Assembly: GCA_027487485.1 (NCBI GenBank)
Contig: JAIYDN010000070.1
Coordinates: forward strand, 1-64,000
Reading direction: 5' to 3'
Source: Planctomycetaceae bacterium
Lineage (GTDB): Bacteria > Planctomycetota > Planctomycetia > Pirellulales > Pirellulaceae
Length of the DNA: 64,000 nucleotides
Position 1 is the stretch's first letter; every line of letters starts with the position of its first letter. Below, piece after piece: positions 18,862 through 27,621 of this stretch. The translations under genes were made by a program, and so were the position numbers. The notes under the pieces were generated by a model, which saw only the letters and a list, made by a program, of their open reading frames with translations, made no database searches and was not told the origin of the DNA.

Positions 18862-18946
18862 GTTTCTAAGCCTTGACGATCTCTGGACAATAGGGACGAT
18901 TGACGATTCGACTTCACTTTAACACAAACCATCCAGGAAATTATCC

Positions 18947-19540
18947 ATGTCCGTTTTGGTCACCAAACCAGCTCCGAATTTCAAAGCCAATGCAGTCCTT
19001 CGCGATGGATCCATCGCTGAAGTCTCTTTAAGCCAATTCAAGGGCAAGTACGTCTTGCTGTTCTTTTACCCGCTCGACTTTACGTTCGTGTGCCCCACCG
19101 AGATTATCTCGTTCTCGGATCGAGCCAAGGAATTCACGGACCTGGGAGTGGAAATCATCGGTGTATCGGTGGACAGCGAGTATTCGCACTTGGCCTGGCG
19201 GAACTTGAGCCGCAAGGAAGGCGGGATCGGCAAAGTCGAGTACACGCTGGTAGCGGACTTGAACAAGCAGATTGCTCGCGACTATGACGTTCTAGTTGGC
19301 GACGCCGTTGCCCTTCGCGGACTGTTCTTGATCGACAAAGACGGAGTCGTCCGCCATCAAGTTGTTAATGATTTTCCGCTTGGACGAAGCGTCGACGAAG
19401 CACTTCGCATGGTGAAAGCTTTGCAATTTGTTGAAACTCACGGGGAAGTATGCCCCGCCGATTGGCAAGAAGGAAAGCGCACAATCAAGGCGACCGTTAG
19501 CGAAAGCAAGGAATTCTTCGGCGCTGAGTACGCGGAGTGA
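18947..19540 (+). CDS. Typical 2-Cys peroxiredoxin (AhpC/Prx1 type)
   Basis: 197 residues. The peroxidatic Cys C49 lies in FTFVCPTE and the resolving Cys C169 in GEVCPADW, the arrangement of typical 2-Cys peroxiredoxins. A GGIG motif near 92-95 is present, which in sensitive (eukaryote-like) members helps overoxidation. It reduces peroxides in the cytoplasm with thioredoxin or AhpF as donor. No AhpF lies nearby. Single gene with its own upstream region of about 85 bp shared with the divergent MazG-like gene. Confidence 0.95.
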   Translation: MSVLVTKPAPNFKANAVLRDGSIAEVSLSQFKGKYVLLFFYPLDFTFVCPTEIISFSDRAKEFTDLGVEIIGVSVDSEYSHLAWRNLSRKEGGIGKVEYTLVADLNKQIARDYDVLVGDAVALRGLFLIDKDGVVRHQVVNDFPLGRSVDEALRMVKALQFVETHGEVCPADWQEGKRTIKATVSESKEFFGAEYAE

Positions 19541-19542
19541 GG

Positions 19543-19610
19543 TGTAAGGCTTAAGGTATAAGGTGTAAGGTATAAGGTGTAAGTCTTATGGCTTAAACCT
19601 TACAGCTTAT
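19543..19610. repeat. Short direct repeats of AAGGTGTAAGGTATAAG type
   Basis: Directly after the peroxiredoxin gene there is a degenerate 7-14-bp repeat (words GGTGTAAGG, CTTAAGGTATAAGG, GGTATAAGG), ending in a looser inverted copy (ACCTTACAGCTTATCGCTTATCGC). It looks like slipped-strand expansion. No coding potential. Confidence 0.7.
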
Positions 19611-19656
19611 CGCTTATCGCTTTTGAAGAACGCGGCTAGCGTCTGCGGCTCAGTGA

Positions 19657-19695
19657 GGGGGCGATTGAAAATGCCTTAGCAGCCGAATCGCCCCC
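19657..19695 (+). terminator. Possible terminator hairpin after the peroxiredoxin gene
   Basis: A perfect 10-bp GC-rich inverted repeat (GGGGGCGATT / AATCGCCCCC) with a 19-nt loop is followed by ATTATTTTG. The T-tract is weak, so it may instead be part of the dispersed GCGGCTAGCG-type repeat that lies immediately upstream (19631-19656). Confidence 0.45.
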
Positions 19696-19760
19696 ATTAT
19701 TTTGAACGTTTTGTTAATTAGGTCGTTCCTTTTGCAGATGGATAGGTATGTGCGTTTTCA

Positions 19761-20279
19761 ATGACCGTTTCAACGAATCCTCAGGAACAATCACCACCAG
19801 CATCTTCAGCCTTGACTCACGTAAGTGATTCCGGCGAGGCACGCATGGTGGACGTAGGCAGCAAGCAAATCACAAGACGAGTCGCGTGCGCAACCAGCAA
19901 AGTCACGCTTTCGCTGGAAGCCGCCGAAGCCGTGCGGTCAGACACTCTGAAAAAGGGTGATTGCATCGCGGTCGCCAGAATTGCAGCAATTCAAGCTGCA
20001 AAACAGACCAGTCTCTTGATCCCATTGTGCCATGTTCTCTTGATTGATTCCGTTGAAATGAGCTACGAATGGACCTCGTCCACGGAGCTTACCTGGAAAG
20101 CTGTTGTCAAATCGACTGGCAAAACGGGTGTCGAAATGGAAGCGCTTACCGCGGTCAGTGTCGCAGCATTGACCGTTTACGACATGTGTAAGGCAGTTGA
20201 TCAGGCCATTGTGATTTCCGATATCATGCTCCTGGAAAAATCCGGCGGAGCTAACGGGAGTTACCTAAGAAGCAAGTGA
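19761..20279 (+). CDS. moaC: Cyclic pyranopterin monophosphate synthase MoaC
   Basis: 172 residues, family length. It carries the signatures ARMVDVGSK, TSLLIPLCHVLLI and GVEMEALTAVSVAALTVYD, which line the active site. With MoaA it converts a GTP-derived intermediate into cyclic pyranopterin monophosphate, the first step of molybdenum cofactor synthesis. No other moa gene is in the window. It is followed after 7 bp by a polyprenyl synthase gene, so the two are probably co-transcribed without an obvious metabolic link. Confidence 0.95.
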   Translation: MTVSTNPQEQSPPASSALTHVSDSGEARMVDVGSKQITRRVACATSKVTLSLEAAEAVRSDTLKKGDCIAVARIAAIQAAKQTSLLIPLCHVLLIDSVEMSYEWTSSTELTWKAVVKSTGKTGVEMEALTAVSVAALTVYDMCKAVDQAIVISDIMLLEKSGGANGSYLRSK

Positions 20280-20286
20280 AATCTCC

Positions 20287-21420
20287 ATGGATTCGACCAA
20301 AACGTTTCGGCAACCCAACGTCTTCATCAACGAGACTTCTGGAAGGATCGGATTCCCTTCAAGCACGCAGCCCCGAGTGTACGACGCTTCAACAGTTCGT
20401 CGGACAGAGCAACTCACTGTTTCAGGTGAATTGAATGCAGAAGCGTACCGAATGTTGCTCCAATCTGCCATGGCTCCTATCTCATCGGAACTGGCCCGCG
20501 TTGAAGCTGTTTTGAAGTCAGAACTTCAGTCGGGCAATGCATCCATCCGAGAAATGCTGGAGTACGTTGGGGAGCTTGGCGGAAAGAGATTGCGCCCTTG
20601 CTTGTTATTGCTCGCTGCGAAAGCTTGCGGTGAACCGACCGAAGAGTCGGTGCGGTTATCGGCTGTTGTCGAATTGGTCCATACCGCAACGCTAGTGCAT
20701 GATGATGTGCTAGACAAAGCACTTGTTCGCCGCCATAAGCAAACGGTCCATGAACGATGGGACGTGCCATCGAGCATCTTGATTGGCGATTGGCTGTTTG
20801 CGCATGCTTATGGACTTGCGAATCGAGGTAGCTCGACCATACCAGGTCGCTGGATCGCGGATGCGGCCAAGCAGGTTTGCGAGGGTGAGATTCTGCAAGG
20901 ACAAAGCATTCGCCATTTTGAAATCGGCATCGAAGAGTACATCCAACTGCTTGAGGCCAAAACGGGAGCATTGTGCGCCGTGAGCTGTTCTCTAGGCGCA
21001 TGGAGCGGCGGCGGAGACGAAACGGCCTGCCACCGACTGCAGCGGTTCGGACTGAAACTTGGGACTGCGTTTCAAGTTTACGACGACTGGTTGGACGTTT
21101 GGGGAAATCAAGATTACGCCGGCAAAACGCTCGGGACCGACCTAACTTCCTTCAAGCCAACGTTACCAGCGCTGCGGGCTCTGAGCTCGATGGCCACCGA
21201 AGATAGGCTACGCCTGATCCAGAGCTTGAATCAAGGCGATGACGCAGCGTTGGTAGAACTACAAAAAGCGATTATCGCTTCGGATGCCTCGGACTTCACT
21301 CTTGCGTACGCCAAGCGGTTGATTGCCGAGGCGATAGAACAACTGGACACCCTAACAGAATCCGCCGCGGTTGTTTCGCTGCGGCAGCTAGCTCTAGCGT
21401 CCGTCAGTCGTAAGGGCTGA
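20287..21420 (+). CDS. Long-chain polyprenyl diphosphate synthase
   Basis: 377 residues. The two aspartate-rich motifs of trans-prenyltransferases are present: LVHDDVLD (DDVLD 139-143) and YDDWLD (266-270). GGKRLRP lies at 98-104. These bind magnesium-complexed allylic diphosphate and isopentenyl diphosphate. Small residues near the first motif agree with a long-chain (C35-C50) product for quinone side chains, similar to IspB/HepT. The N-terminal ~50 residues are not family-like, and the ATG at residue 56 could be the true start. It lies just after moaC, probably one transcript. Confidence 0.92.
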   Translation: MDSTKTFRQPNVFINETSGRIGFPSSTQPRVYDASTVRRTEQLTVSGELNAEAYRMLLQSAMAPISSELARVEAVLKSELQSGNASIREMLEYVGELGGKRLRPCLLLLAAKACGEPTEESVRLSAVVELVHTATLVHDDVLDKALVRRHKQTVHERWDVPSSILIGDWLFAHAYGLANRGSSTIPGRWIADAAKQVCEGEILQGQSIRHFEIGIEEYIQLLEAKTGALCAVSCSLGAWSGGGDETACHRLQRFGLKLGTAFQVYDDWLDVWGNQDYAGKTLGTDLTSFKPTLPALRALSSMATEDRLRLIQSLNQGDDAALVELQKAIIASDASDFTLAYAKRLIAEAIEQLDTLTESAAVVSLRQLALASVSRKG

Positions 21421-21442
21421 TCGGACAGGGGCTTTCACGGTC

Positions 21443-21802
21443 TTAATTCGGGGAAGACTCGTCGCGGGCTTTCATTTTTTGCTTTAGTTCCCGGTTCCTT
21501 TTGGCGGTCGCGTCGGCGATCCGGGAGACATAAAGCAACCCCCAGATTGCGACGACCATTCCGAACACGAACCCTACCAGAATGAAGAACTGCGTTCCAA
21601 GCAGGGTGTCCAAGTAGTGTCCGAGAACGCCAGGGACGCACATCAAGATCATGACCGCGATCGCTCTTGAAAAAGCGTTCGTGTTAGCTTGAGTTTCAAT
21701 CCGAGCCAAATCTGCCTCTGTCATATCTTCCGGTCTTTCGCCCTGGTTGTTTTGGACGTCAGGTTGCTCCGACTGGTTGTGATTTGACGATTCTTGGGAC
21801 AT
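21443..21802 (-). CDS. AtpZ/AtpI-like two-helix membrane protein
   Basis: 119 residues from ATG 21802 (a TTG at 21856 would add 18). A hydrophilic Gln/Asn/Glu-rich N-terminal stretch (1-40) is followed by two membrane helices (about 44-64 and 72-92) joined by GHYLDTLLGT, then a basic-acidic tail. The Gly-x-x-Leu-Asp hairpin between two helices is the pattern of AtpZ/AtpI proteins, which assist ATP-synthase assembly or magnesium supply. No atp genes are adjacent, so the assignment rests on topology alone. Confidence 0.6.
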   Translation of the reverse strand: MSQESSNHNQSEQPDVQNNQGERPEDMTEADLARIETQANTNAFSRAIAVMILMCVPGVLGHYLDTLLGTQFFILVGFVFGMVVAIWGLLYVSRIADATAKRNRELKQKMKARDESSPN

Positions 21803-21970
21803 CTCGCGTTGCCTTGGGTTGACTTCTGAACGATTTTGGCCAGCTTTCGCGGGCAATTGCGACTGATCTGTCTAGAAATGAAGATCAGGAGTAAGCATAC
21901 TTGGATTCCACCTTAGCGGGATTGCAATCCCATTTTGGCTTATGTTGTCCAACCTGTGATGGAGTTTCCA

Positions 21971-23440
21971 TTGAGCGCATCAAAAAACAAGCCGAAGAGC
22001 TCGCAAAAACCTTCTACCTCCAAAATTAGCAAAACTGCTAGCGAGAAAGCAACAGCCCCCGCTTCGAAGGTTTCCAAAGGTAAGGTTGCAGCCACAGCTA
22101 CAGCGAAGGCCACCCCTGTAAAATCGTTTGCCCCGAAGACGAGCGCTCCCGTTTCGAAAACAGCCACGAAAAACCCCGCGAAACCAGTCAAGGTCGTGAA
22201 GTCGCCCAAGGCGAGCGTCTCGACAAAAGTAGTTGCGAAGCCAGCAAAATCCAAAGTCGTAGCGGCCAAAAAAACCGATACCAAAACTGTATCGGCAAGC
22301 AATAAATCGCCGGCCACACCACTGAGCTCATCCAAACAAAAGCCGAAGTCTTCGGCAGCGCCCAAGAAGTCCGTGGCAGCGGAACCGGTTGCGAAGATCA
22401 GCGAGAAGACCAAGAAAATTGCGTCCACGCCGTCTTCGATCACCCCGACCGTAAAGCCCAAGAAGCCGGTTGCTGTCAAGAAGCACTCGGAGCCAATCCC
22501 GCCCCCTTCGAACACCAACCCAGAGATCGTCGCCAAGATTCGCAAGGCTCAGGCTGAAAAAGAGCTTCGCAAGGATCTTGCGCAAACGTTACCCAAGAGC
22601 TCGCTCACACCGATCACTCAGGTCCCACCGGTCGTAAAAGGCCAGGACCGTTTGATTTTGATGGTTCGAGATCCTTATTGGCTGCATGCTCATTGGGACA
22701 TTACGCGTCAAACGGTAGATCGTGCGAAAGCATCGCTGGCGGAAAACTGGCATACCGTGAAGCCTATCTTGCGTCTGCTGAAAATGGACGACTCCGGCAC
22801 AACCTCCAATGCCGAGACGGTAGCCCGGGACATTGAGATCCATGGTGGTGTTCGCAATTGGTATATCGAAGTGGACAATCCCCCAAGCCGGTTTCGGATG
22901 CTGATGGGATACATCACCGCTGGCGAGCGATTCTATGAGCTGGCTCGTAGCAACACAGTCATCACACCCGCTCCTGGCGGAAAAAGTGCAACTGACGATC
23001 ATTGGGCGGATATCGCAAAAGACGCAGAGCACATCTATGCCATGAGCGGTGGATATGGCGATGACACTCAGACCGGCGACTTGACCGAAGTATTTGAAGA
23101 GCAGCTGAAGCGGACGATGGATGCTGACGTATTGTCCCAGTTTGGTAGCGGCGCCGAAGGATCACTGAAACGGCACAAGCATTTTCATTTTGATGTCGAT
23201 GCCGAATTGATTGTTTTTGGATCGACACATCCTGAGGCACACGTAGCCGTTGGCACGGAACCGGTGAAGGTTCGGACCGATGGTAGTTTTTCCATTCGAA
23301 TGCCATTGCCAGATCGACGTCAGGTTTTAGCAGCGACCGCGAAAAGCCGCGACGGTGTGGATGAGCAGACCGTCGTTATCGCGGTGGAACGCAACACGAA
23401 AGTGATGGAACCGCTGTCGCTGGATGCTGACGATTTGTAG
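21971..23440 (+). CDS. DUF4912 protein with Lys/Ala/Pro-rich histone-H1-like N-terminus
   Basis: 489 residues from TTG 21971, which has GGAG six bases upstream; in-frame ATGs at 21935 and 21959 are alternatives, but the second overlaps the GGAG. Residues 1-200 are low complexity, made of K, A, S, T, P and V in repeats such as KPAKSKVVAAKK, resembling histone H1-like tails. Residues about 215-320 are the DUF4912 domain (LILMVRDPYWLHAHWDI and GVRNWYIEVDNPP). A C-terminal beta-rich part (about 390-475) contains FGSTHPEAHVAVGTEPVKVR. The function of DUF4912 is unknown. The basic tail suggests nucleic acid or polyanion binding (inference). Confidence 0.85.
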   Translation: MSASKNKPKSSQKPSTSKISKTASEKATAPASKVSKGKVAATATAKATPVKSFAPKTSAPVSKTATKNPAKPVKVVKSPKASVSTKVVAKPAKSKVVAAKKTDTKTVSASNKSPATPLSSSKQKPKSSAAPKKSVAAEPVAKISEKTKKIASTPSSITPTVKPKKPVAVKKHSEPIPPPSNTNPEIVAKIRKAQAEKELRKDLAQTLPKSSLTPITQVPPVVKGQDRLILMVRDPYWLHAHWDITRQTVDRAKASLAENWHTVKPILRLLKMDDSGTTSNAETVARDIEIHGGVRNWYIEVDNPPSRFRMLMGYITAGERFYELARSNTVITPAPGGKSATDDHWADIAKDAEHIYAMSGGYGDDTQTGDLTEVFEEQLKRTMDADVLSQFGSGAEGSLKRHKHFHFDVDAELIVFGSTHPEAHVAVGTEPVKVRTDGSFSIRMPLPDRRQVLAATAKSRDGVDEQTVVIAVERNTKVMEPLSLDADDL

Positions 23441-23455
23441 GGGCAATCAACGGAT

Positions 23456-24424
23456 TCAAGGCGTGCTAACTAGCACGACCGACTGTTCATGCACTTCCAA
23501 GATCGCATCTTTGCAGGCAGCGGGAACCAGGAGTGATTGACCTCGGGACATTTCGAAGGTTTCCTGTTGGCTATGGATTGAGGCGGATCCTTTCGGGACC
23601 GTCACAATAGCCCATTGATCGGATTGGATTTCATAGCTGCCGGCGCGGTCGTATTCATCCAATGCGAACTTGTCGCATTCCACCAGCCGTCGAGCTTGAT
23701 TGGGGAGTGGCTCGGTCTTTTCCACGGCCTGAATCGGGCCCGATTCGAAATCCGTGACTTCGAGAGCTTGTTCGATGTGCAGTTGCCTAGGTTTGCCATC
23801 CTTATCCACTCGGTTCCAATCGTAGAGCCGAAAAGTACAGTCGCTAGCCTGTTGGATTTCGGCGACGAGAAGTCCTTCACCTAGAGCATGCAGAGTGCCG
23901 GCGGGGATAAAGACGCAATCTCCTGGGTTGGGATAGAGAACATGCAGACAGTCCTCGGTTCTTTCCTCGGCCACGGCTTTTTCCAGCGATTGACGGTCGA
24001 CCCCCGGTTTTAATCCGGCATACAGTTTTGCACCTGGAACGGCCTCGATCACGTACCAAGCTTCCGTTTTGCCTCGATCCGGTTGAGCCATTTTCGCGCC
24101 GTATTCGTCGTTGGGATGAACTTGGACGCTGAGTACTCTTTCGCAGTCCAGGTACTTCAGCAGTAGAGGAAAACGTTCGCTGGGAGCATCCTTTCCAAGG
24201 ATTTCCAGCGGAAATGACTCGATCAATTGCCGCAGTGTCCAGCCTGCTAACGGCCCTTCCGATACCACCGACTCCCCTTCGCGATGGTCAACAATTTCCC
24301 AACTTTCGGCCCAAATCCCGCTCCCGGGCGGTTTTTTCCCTAGTTGAGAAGCGAGACGGTCCCCGCCCCAAATGTAGGAACGAAAAATGGGTTCAAAACG
24401 AATCGGCTGTTCTGGTAAAAACAT
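23456..24424 (-). CDS. manA: Mannose-6-phosphate isomerase, class I
   Basis: 322 residues from ATG 24424; a TTG at 24469 would extend it by 15. The cupin-type fold shows in IRFEPIFRSYIWGGDRLA, VQVHPNDEYG with zinc-binding Gln/His, KTEAWYVIEA with a metal-binding Glu, and FIPAGTLHALG with a metal-binding His. It interconverts mannose-6-phosphate and fructose-6-phosphate for GDP-mannose and polysaccharide synthesis. The length matches the short Bacillus-type enzymes. Convergent with the DUF4912 gene, only 15 bp apart. No exopolysaccharide genes are adjacent. Confidence 0.93.
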   Translation of the reverse strand: MFLPEQPIRFEPIFRSYIWGGDRLASQLGKKPPGSGIWAESWEIVDHREGESVVSEGPLAGWTLRQLIESFPLEILGKDAPSERFPLLLKYLDCERVLSVQVHPNDEYGAKMAQPDRGKTEAWYVIEAVPGAKLYAGLKPGVDRQSLEKAVAEERTEDCLHVLYPNPGDCVFIPAGTLHALGEGLLVAEIQQASDCTFRLYDWNRVDKDGKPRQLHIEQALEVTDFESGPIQAVEKTEPLPNQARRLVECDKFALDEYDRAGSYEIQSDQWAIVTVPKGSASIHSQQETFEMSRGQSLLVPAACKDAILEVHEQSVVLVSTP

Positions 24425-24574
24425 GGATTGCCAAAAGCAGAAGGAAGAACAAACTGGATAACTAGCCAAAGTCTACATCAAACGAGATAACATGGCAGCA
24501 ACCATCGATCTGTGTGTGGCAGAACCTTGGTTGATTTACGCATCGCTCCGATTTGGGCCTTAGGAATCGAATTA

Positions 24575-25606
24575 ATGACAAAGAGTACTTTGAGCTTGAA
24601 GAAAGCGGACGATCTCTTCGAGAAAAGCTCGATGAGCTTCGGCGAACATCTCGAAGAGCTGCGTAGAGCGTTGGTCAAGTGCACGATTTGGTTGGCGGCC
24701 GGGCTTGCGATCGGTTTGCCCATGGCATCTTCCGTGGTCACTTACATGCAGACCCCGCTCGAACAAGCGCTTCGCGAGTTTTACAAAAAGCGAAGTATCG
24801 AGGAGATGAAAAAGGCGACAGGTGAAGAGGTTTCCAAAGACCTCACGGCCTGGATGGTTGAGAAGGAAAAGGTCAGCCATGTGGTTTTTCTCGACATCAC
24901 CCGCCTGAAAGCTTCGCTAGATGGCAGCTTGGATGTGGAACAAGCGGCCAATCCCGATGCGTCCGGGCTTCCCAAAACCGAAAATCTGGTTGCGTTTCGT
25001 GAGTTTATCGGGGTGAAAGCCAGTACCGAAGCACTTGGTCTGCAAGAACCTTTTCTGATCTGGTTCAAAGCGGCGTTTGTCGTAGCAGCGGTAGTTTCTA
25101 GCCCAGGCATTTTTTTTCACATCTGGCAATTCGTCTCAGCCGGCTTGTATCCTCATGAGCGACGGTACGTCTATTTCTTTTTGCCTACGAGCCTGATTCT
25201 ATTCTGGGCTGGGGCATGTTTAGCGTTCTTCGTTATCTTCCAGTTGGTCATTAACTTCTTGCTGGAGTTCAACGCCAGCATGGGAATTGGTGCATCACCG
25301 CGATTGACCGATTACATGTCCTTTGCATTGCTATTGCCGCTTGGTTTCGGTATCTCATTCCAGCTGCCCTTGGTCATGCTGGTCTTGGAAAGACTGGGGA
25401 TCACCTCGATCGGTTTGTACGTTTCGCAGTGGCGAATGGCGATCTTGATCATCTCATTTGTGTCGATGATTTTGACCCCCGCCGATATCGCCAGCATGCT
25501 TGGTATGGCCATTCCTTTGGTAGGTCTCTACTTTATTGGAATTGCCATGTGTGCCTATCTGCCGCGAAGTGCCATGCTACGGGGTGAGGCACGCGACCCA
25601 ACCTAG
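24575..25606 (+). CDS. tatC: Twin-arginine translocase subunit TatC with enlarged first periplasmic loop
   Basis: 343 residues from ATG 24575 (TAGGAA upstream); the frame's longer start at 24512 is unlikely. Six membrane helices are visible. MSFGEHLEELRRAL carries the Glu essential for signal recognition, and SAGLYPHERR carries the second conserved Glu. Between helix 1 and helix 2 (about residues 55-147) lies a loop of about 90 residues, rich in charged residues; E. coli TatC has about half that. TatC is the receptor for twin-arginine signal peptides. No tatA/B is adjacent. The gene is followed by a GNAT gene after 8 bp. Confidence 0.93.
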   Translation: MTKSTLSLKKADDLFEKSSMSFGEHLEELRRALVKCTIWLAAGLAIGLPMASSVVTYMQTPLEQALREFYKKRSIEEMKKATGEEVSKDLTAWMVEKEKVSHVVFLDITRLKASLDGSLDVEQAANPDASGLPKTENLVAFREFIGVKASTEALGLQEPFLIWFKAAFVVAAVVSSPGIFFHIWQFVSAGLYPHERRYVYFFLPTSLILFWAGACLAFFVIFQLVINFLLEFNASMGIGASPRLTDYMSFALLLPLGFGISFQLPLVMLVLERLGITSIGLYVSQWRMAILIISFVSMILTPADIASMLGMAIPLVGLYFIGIAMCAYLPRSAMLRGEARDPT

Positions 25607-25614
25607 AACTCAGC

Positions 25615-26223
25615 ATGCCTGTCGTCTATCTAAAACGCCACCGAATGCAGATCGATTTGCGTCAGCTGAACCTGGACTTGCCGGATTCACCAAACGTCCA
25701 TTCGGATCCGAAAAAAAATTATCGCGGCCAAAATGCCTTGGGGGAAATCGCCTACCTACCTTGGGGCGACAAGCTGATTACCCTGCACTCGCTCGCGAAA
25801 TGGGAAAGTTTTCGGTTCGAGATCGATGCGTCTGTATTTCCATGCTTAGGAGATCGAGAAGGCTGCAAACAGCTGATGCGAGATTTATCTCAGCGGGCCA
25901 ATTTTGTACCGGAGGCGACTTGGTTGGCCATGGGGCAACAGTCCGGCGGATTGGAAACACCTGCCGGCACGATCCAAGGTCTAAGACTCGACGGAAAGCT
26001 TGGCGCCATTCAAAACATTGGCGTCGTGCCCGCTTTTCGCGGACGAGGGATCGGTCAATCCCTGCTTCGTTTGGCGCTGCGGGGCTTCCGCGATTCAGGT
26101 TGCAACGAGGTCCAGCTGGAAGTCACTGTCCACAACCTGGGCGCGATCCGGCTTTACGAGTCGATGGGTTTCCGTTATGCTAATACTGTATTCAAGGTGG
26201 GAAACATTCCCGTTACCGGCTGA
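25615..26223 (+). CDS. GNAT-family N-acetyltransferase
   Basis: 202 residues. The C-terminal half holds the GNAT core: IQNIGVVPAFRGRGIGQSLL, with the acetyl-CoA pyrophosphate-binding R/QxxGxG/A loop, then VTVHNLGAIRLYESMGF. The N-terminal 100 residues are less conserved and may shape a substrate site. The acyl acceptor is unknown. It starts 8 bp after tatC and is followed by a good terminator, so the two form a transcription unit. Confidence 0.88.
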   Translation: MPVVYLKRHRMQIDLRQLNLDLPDSPNVHSDPKKNYRGQNALGEIAYLPWGDKLITLHSLAKWESFRFEIDASVFPCLGDREGCKQLMRDLSQRANFVPEATWLAMGQQSGGLETPAGTIQGLRLDGKLGAIQNIGVVPAFRGRGIGQSLLRLALRGFRDSGCNEVQLEVTVHNLGAIRLYESMGFRYANTVFKVGNIPVTG

Positions 26224-26302
26224 TAGCAATCGACAAGGCACCTCTGCAAGTGCCTTGGTCGCGATCTATAAGCCGCCCACTTCAGCGGCTCGCGAGATCA
26301 TG

Positions 26303-26366
26303 CGGCCCGTTTGGCAGCCTCTCTATCGCCTCGATGGCGAACTGCCAAACGGGCCGATTTATTTTT
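26303..26366 (+). terminator. Intrinsic terminator after the tatC-GNAT unit
   Basis: A perfect 15-bp inverted repeat (CGGCCCGTTTGGCAG / CTGCCAAACGGGCCG) with a 24-nt loop is followed by ATTTATTTTT. A smaller 7-bp hairpin (AAGGCAC/GTGCCTT, 26235-26256) lies just before it. Confidence 0.8.
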
Positions 26367-26388
26367 CCGGGTGGTTTCGTATACAATC

Positions 26389-27261
26389 ATGGATATGAAT
26401 CGCTCGACCGAACCCAATCTTCCAAAATCCACTTCGGACGCAGGCTCAGCCCCTAAGCTGTTGCTGAAGTTTTCCGATACGGATTCTTTGTTTTCGCGGC
26501 CAACGATTGCGGTTGCCCCTGATCGACGTGGCCAAATTCCACTGCAGCGTTTTCAAGAATTAGAGCAAGACATCCGTAACAACCCAGCGACCGCCGAGCC
26601 TTATGTGGAGCTGGGGCAAATTTATGTCGGGCAAGAACGTTGGGGCGATGCCAAACGAGTTCTCGAATCGGGGGTGGTGGCTTGTCCTGATCATGAACCT
26701 CTTTTGGTGCTTCGCGAAGATCTGCTGTTGCAACAAGCCAATCAGTTGCTTGATCAAGCCAAAACCATTTACGCACAAGATCCCACGGAACAGCACAAAT
26801 ACGATTTAGAACAAGCGGATGTCAACTTCGCGAACGAACGCATTCGAGTTTGCCGAGATCGGTATCGACGACACCCCGAGCAAAAAGAAATCTTGATCAC
26901 GTGGGCCATCGCTTTGCGTCAATTGGCACGAATTGAAGACGCGATCGAATTGCTGAACACCGCATCGGAGGCCGCAGAACTGCGATCGCGTGCGAGCCTT
27001 CAATTGGGGATGTGCTTTCAAACATTGAATCGTCCTTTGGAGGCATTAGCCGCTTTTCGCAAAGCCGCCCTTTATCGAGATCCCCCACCGGAATTGAAGA
27101 TACGACGTCGAGCGCTCGAATTAGCATTGGATCTTGCGGAATCTGTCGGCCTGGTCGATTCATCACTGTACTACGCAAAGCACTTGTTGGAAGTTTGTGA
27201 GCAAACGAATCGTCGCGCCCTGGAGCTGCGAATCAAGAACCTTGAAACACTCGAAAAGTAG
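26389..27261 (+). CDS. TPR-repeat protein at the head of the PII-FIST cluster
   Basis: 290 residues from ATG 26389; the frame stays open upstream through the terminator, so earlier starts are unlikely. TPR-like helical pairs are visible: PATAEPYVELGQIYVGQERW, VLESGVVACPDHEP, ILITWAIALRQLARIEDAIE and QLGMCFQTLNRPLEALAAFR. No signal peptide, so probably cytoplasmic. TPR arrays mediate protein contacts. It ends 12 bp before the PII gene and is probably co-transcribed with it. Confidence 0.8.
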   Translation: MDMNRSTEPNLPKSTSDAGSAPKLLLKFSDTDSLFSRPTIAVAPDRRGQIPLQRFQELEQDIRNNPATAEPYVELGQIYVGQERWGDAKRVLESGVVACPDHEPLLVLREDLLLQQANQLLDQAKTIYAQDPTEQHKYDLEQADVNFANERIRVCRDRYRRHPEQKEILITWAIALRQLARIEDAIELLNTASEAAELRSRASLQLGMCFQTLNRPLEALAAFRKAALYRDPPPELKIRRRALELALDLAESVGLVDSSLYYAKHLLEVCEQTNRRALELRIKNLETLEK

Positions 27262-27273
27262 CTCGACACCATC

Positions 27274-27621
27274 TTGAGATTGTTAATCGCTGTCATACAA
27301 CCCAACAAGCTTCAAGCAGTTCGCGAAGCCCTCCTTAAAATTGGAGTCCAACGCATGACGGTGTTGGAATCGCAAGGGTATGGTCGTCAAAAAGGGCATA
27401 CCGCCAGCTATCGCGGTGTCGAATACAAAATCAACTTGCTGAGAAAAGTCACGCTCGAAATTTTCGTCAATGAGGACTTCCTGGAAAGGACGGTTGAGAC
27501 CATAACATCGATCTCCAAAACCGGTTCCGAAGGCTGTGTGGGTGACGGAAAGATTTTTGTTTTGCCGGTCTTGGATGCAATCACCATCGATGACGAACTA
27601 CGCGGACCCGGAGCCATTTAA
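27274..27621 (+). CDS. PII-family nitrogen regulatory protein
   Basis: 115 residues, starting at TTG 27274 with no clear Shine-Dalgarno; coupling to the upstream gene is likely. It has the T-loop GYGRQKGHTASYRGVEY with Y46 and Y51, the residues at the positions used for modification in GlnB/GlnK. The second signature, KTGSEGCVGDGKIFVLPV (about 82-99), binds ATP/ADP. PII trimers sense 2-oxoglutarate and adenylate charge and bind target proteins. Neither amtB nor glnA is adjacent. Instead it sits between a TPR gene and genes for a receiver-like and a FIST protein, with a 1-nt overlap (TAATG) to the next gene. Confidence 0.93.
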   Translation: MRLLIAVIQPNKLQAVREALLKIGVQRMTVLESQGYGRQKGHTASYRGVEYKINLLRKVTLEIFVNEDFLERTVETITSISKTGSEGCVGDGKIFVLPVLDAITIDDELRGPGAI

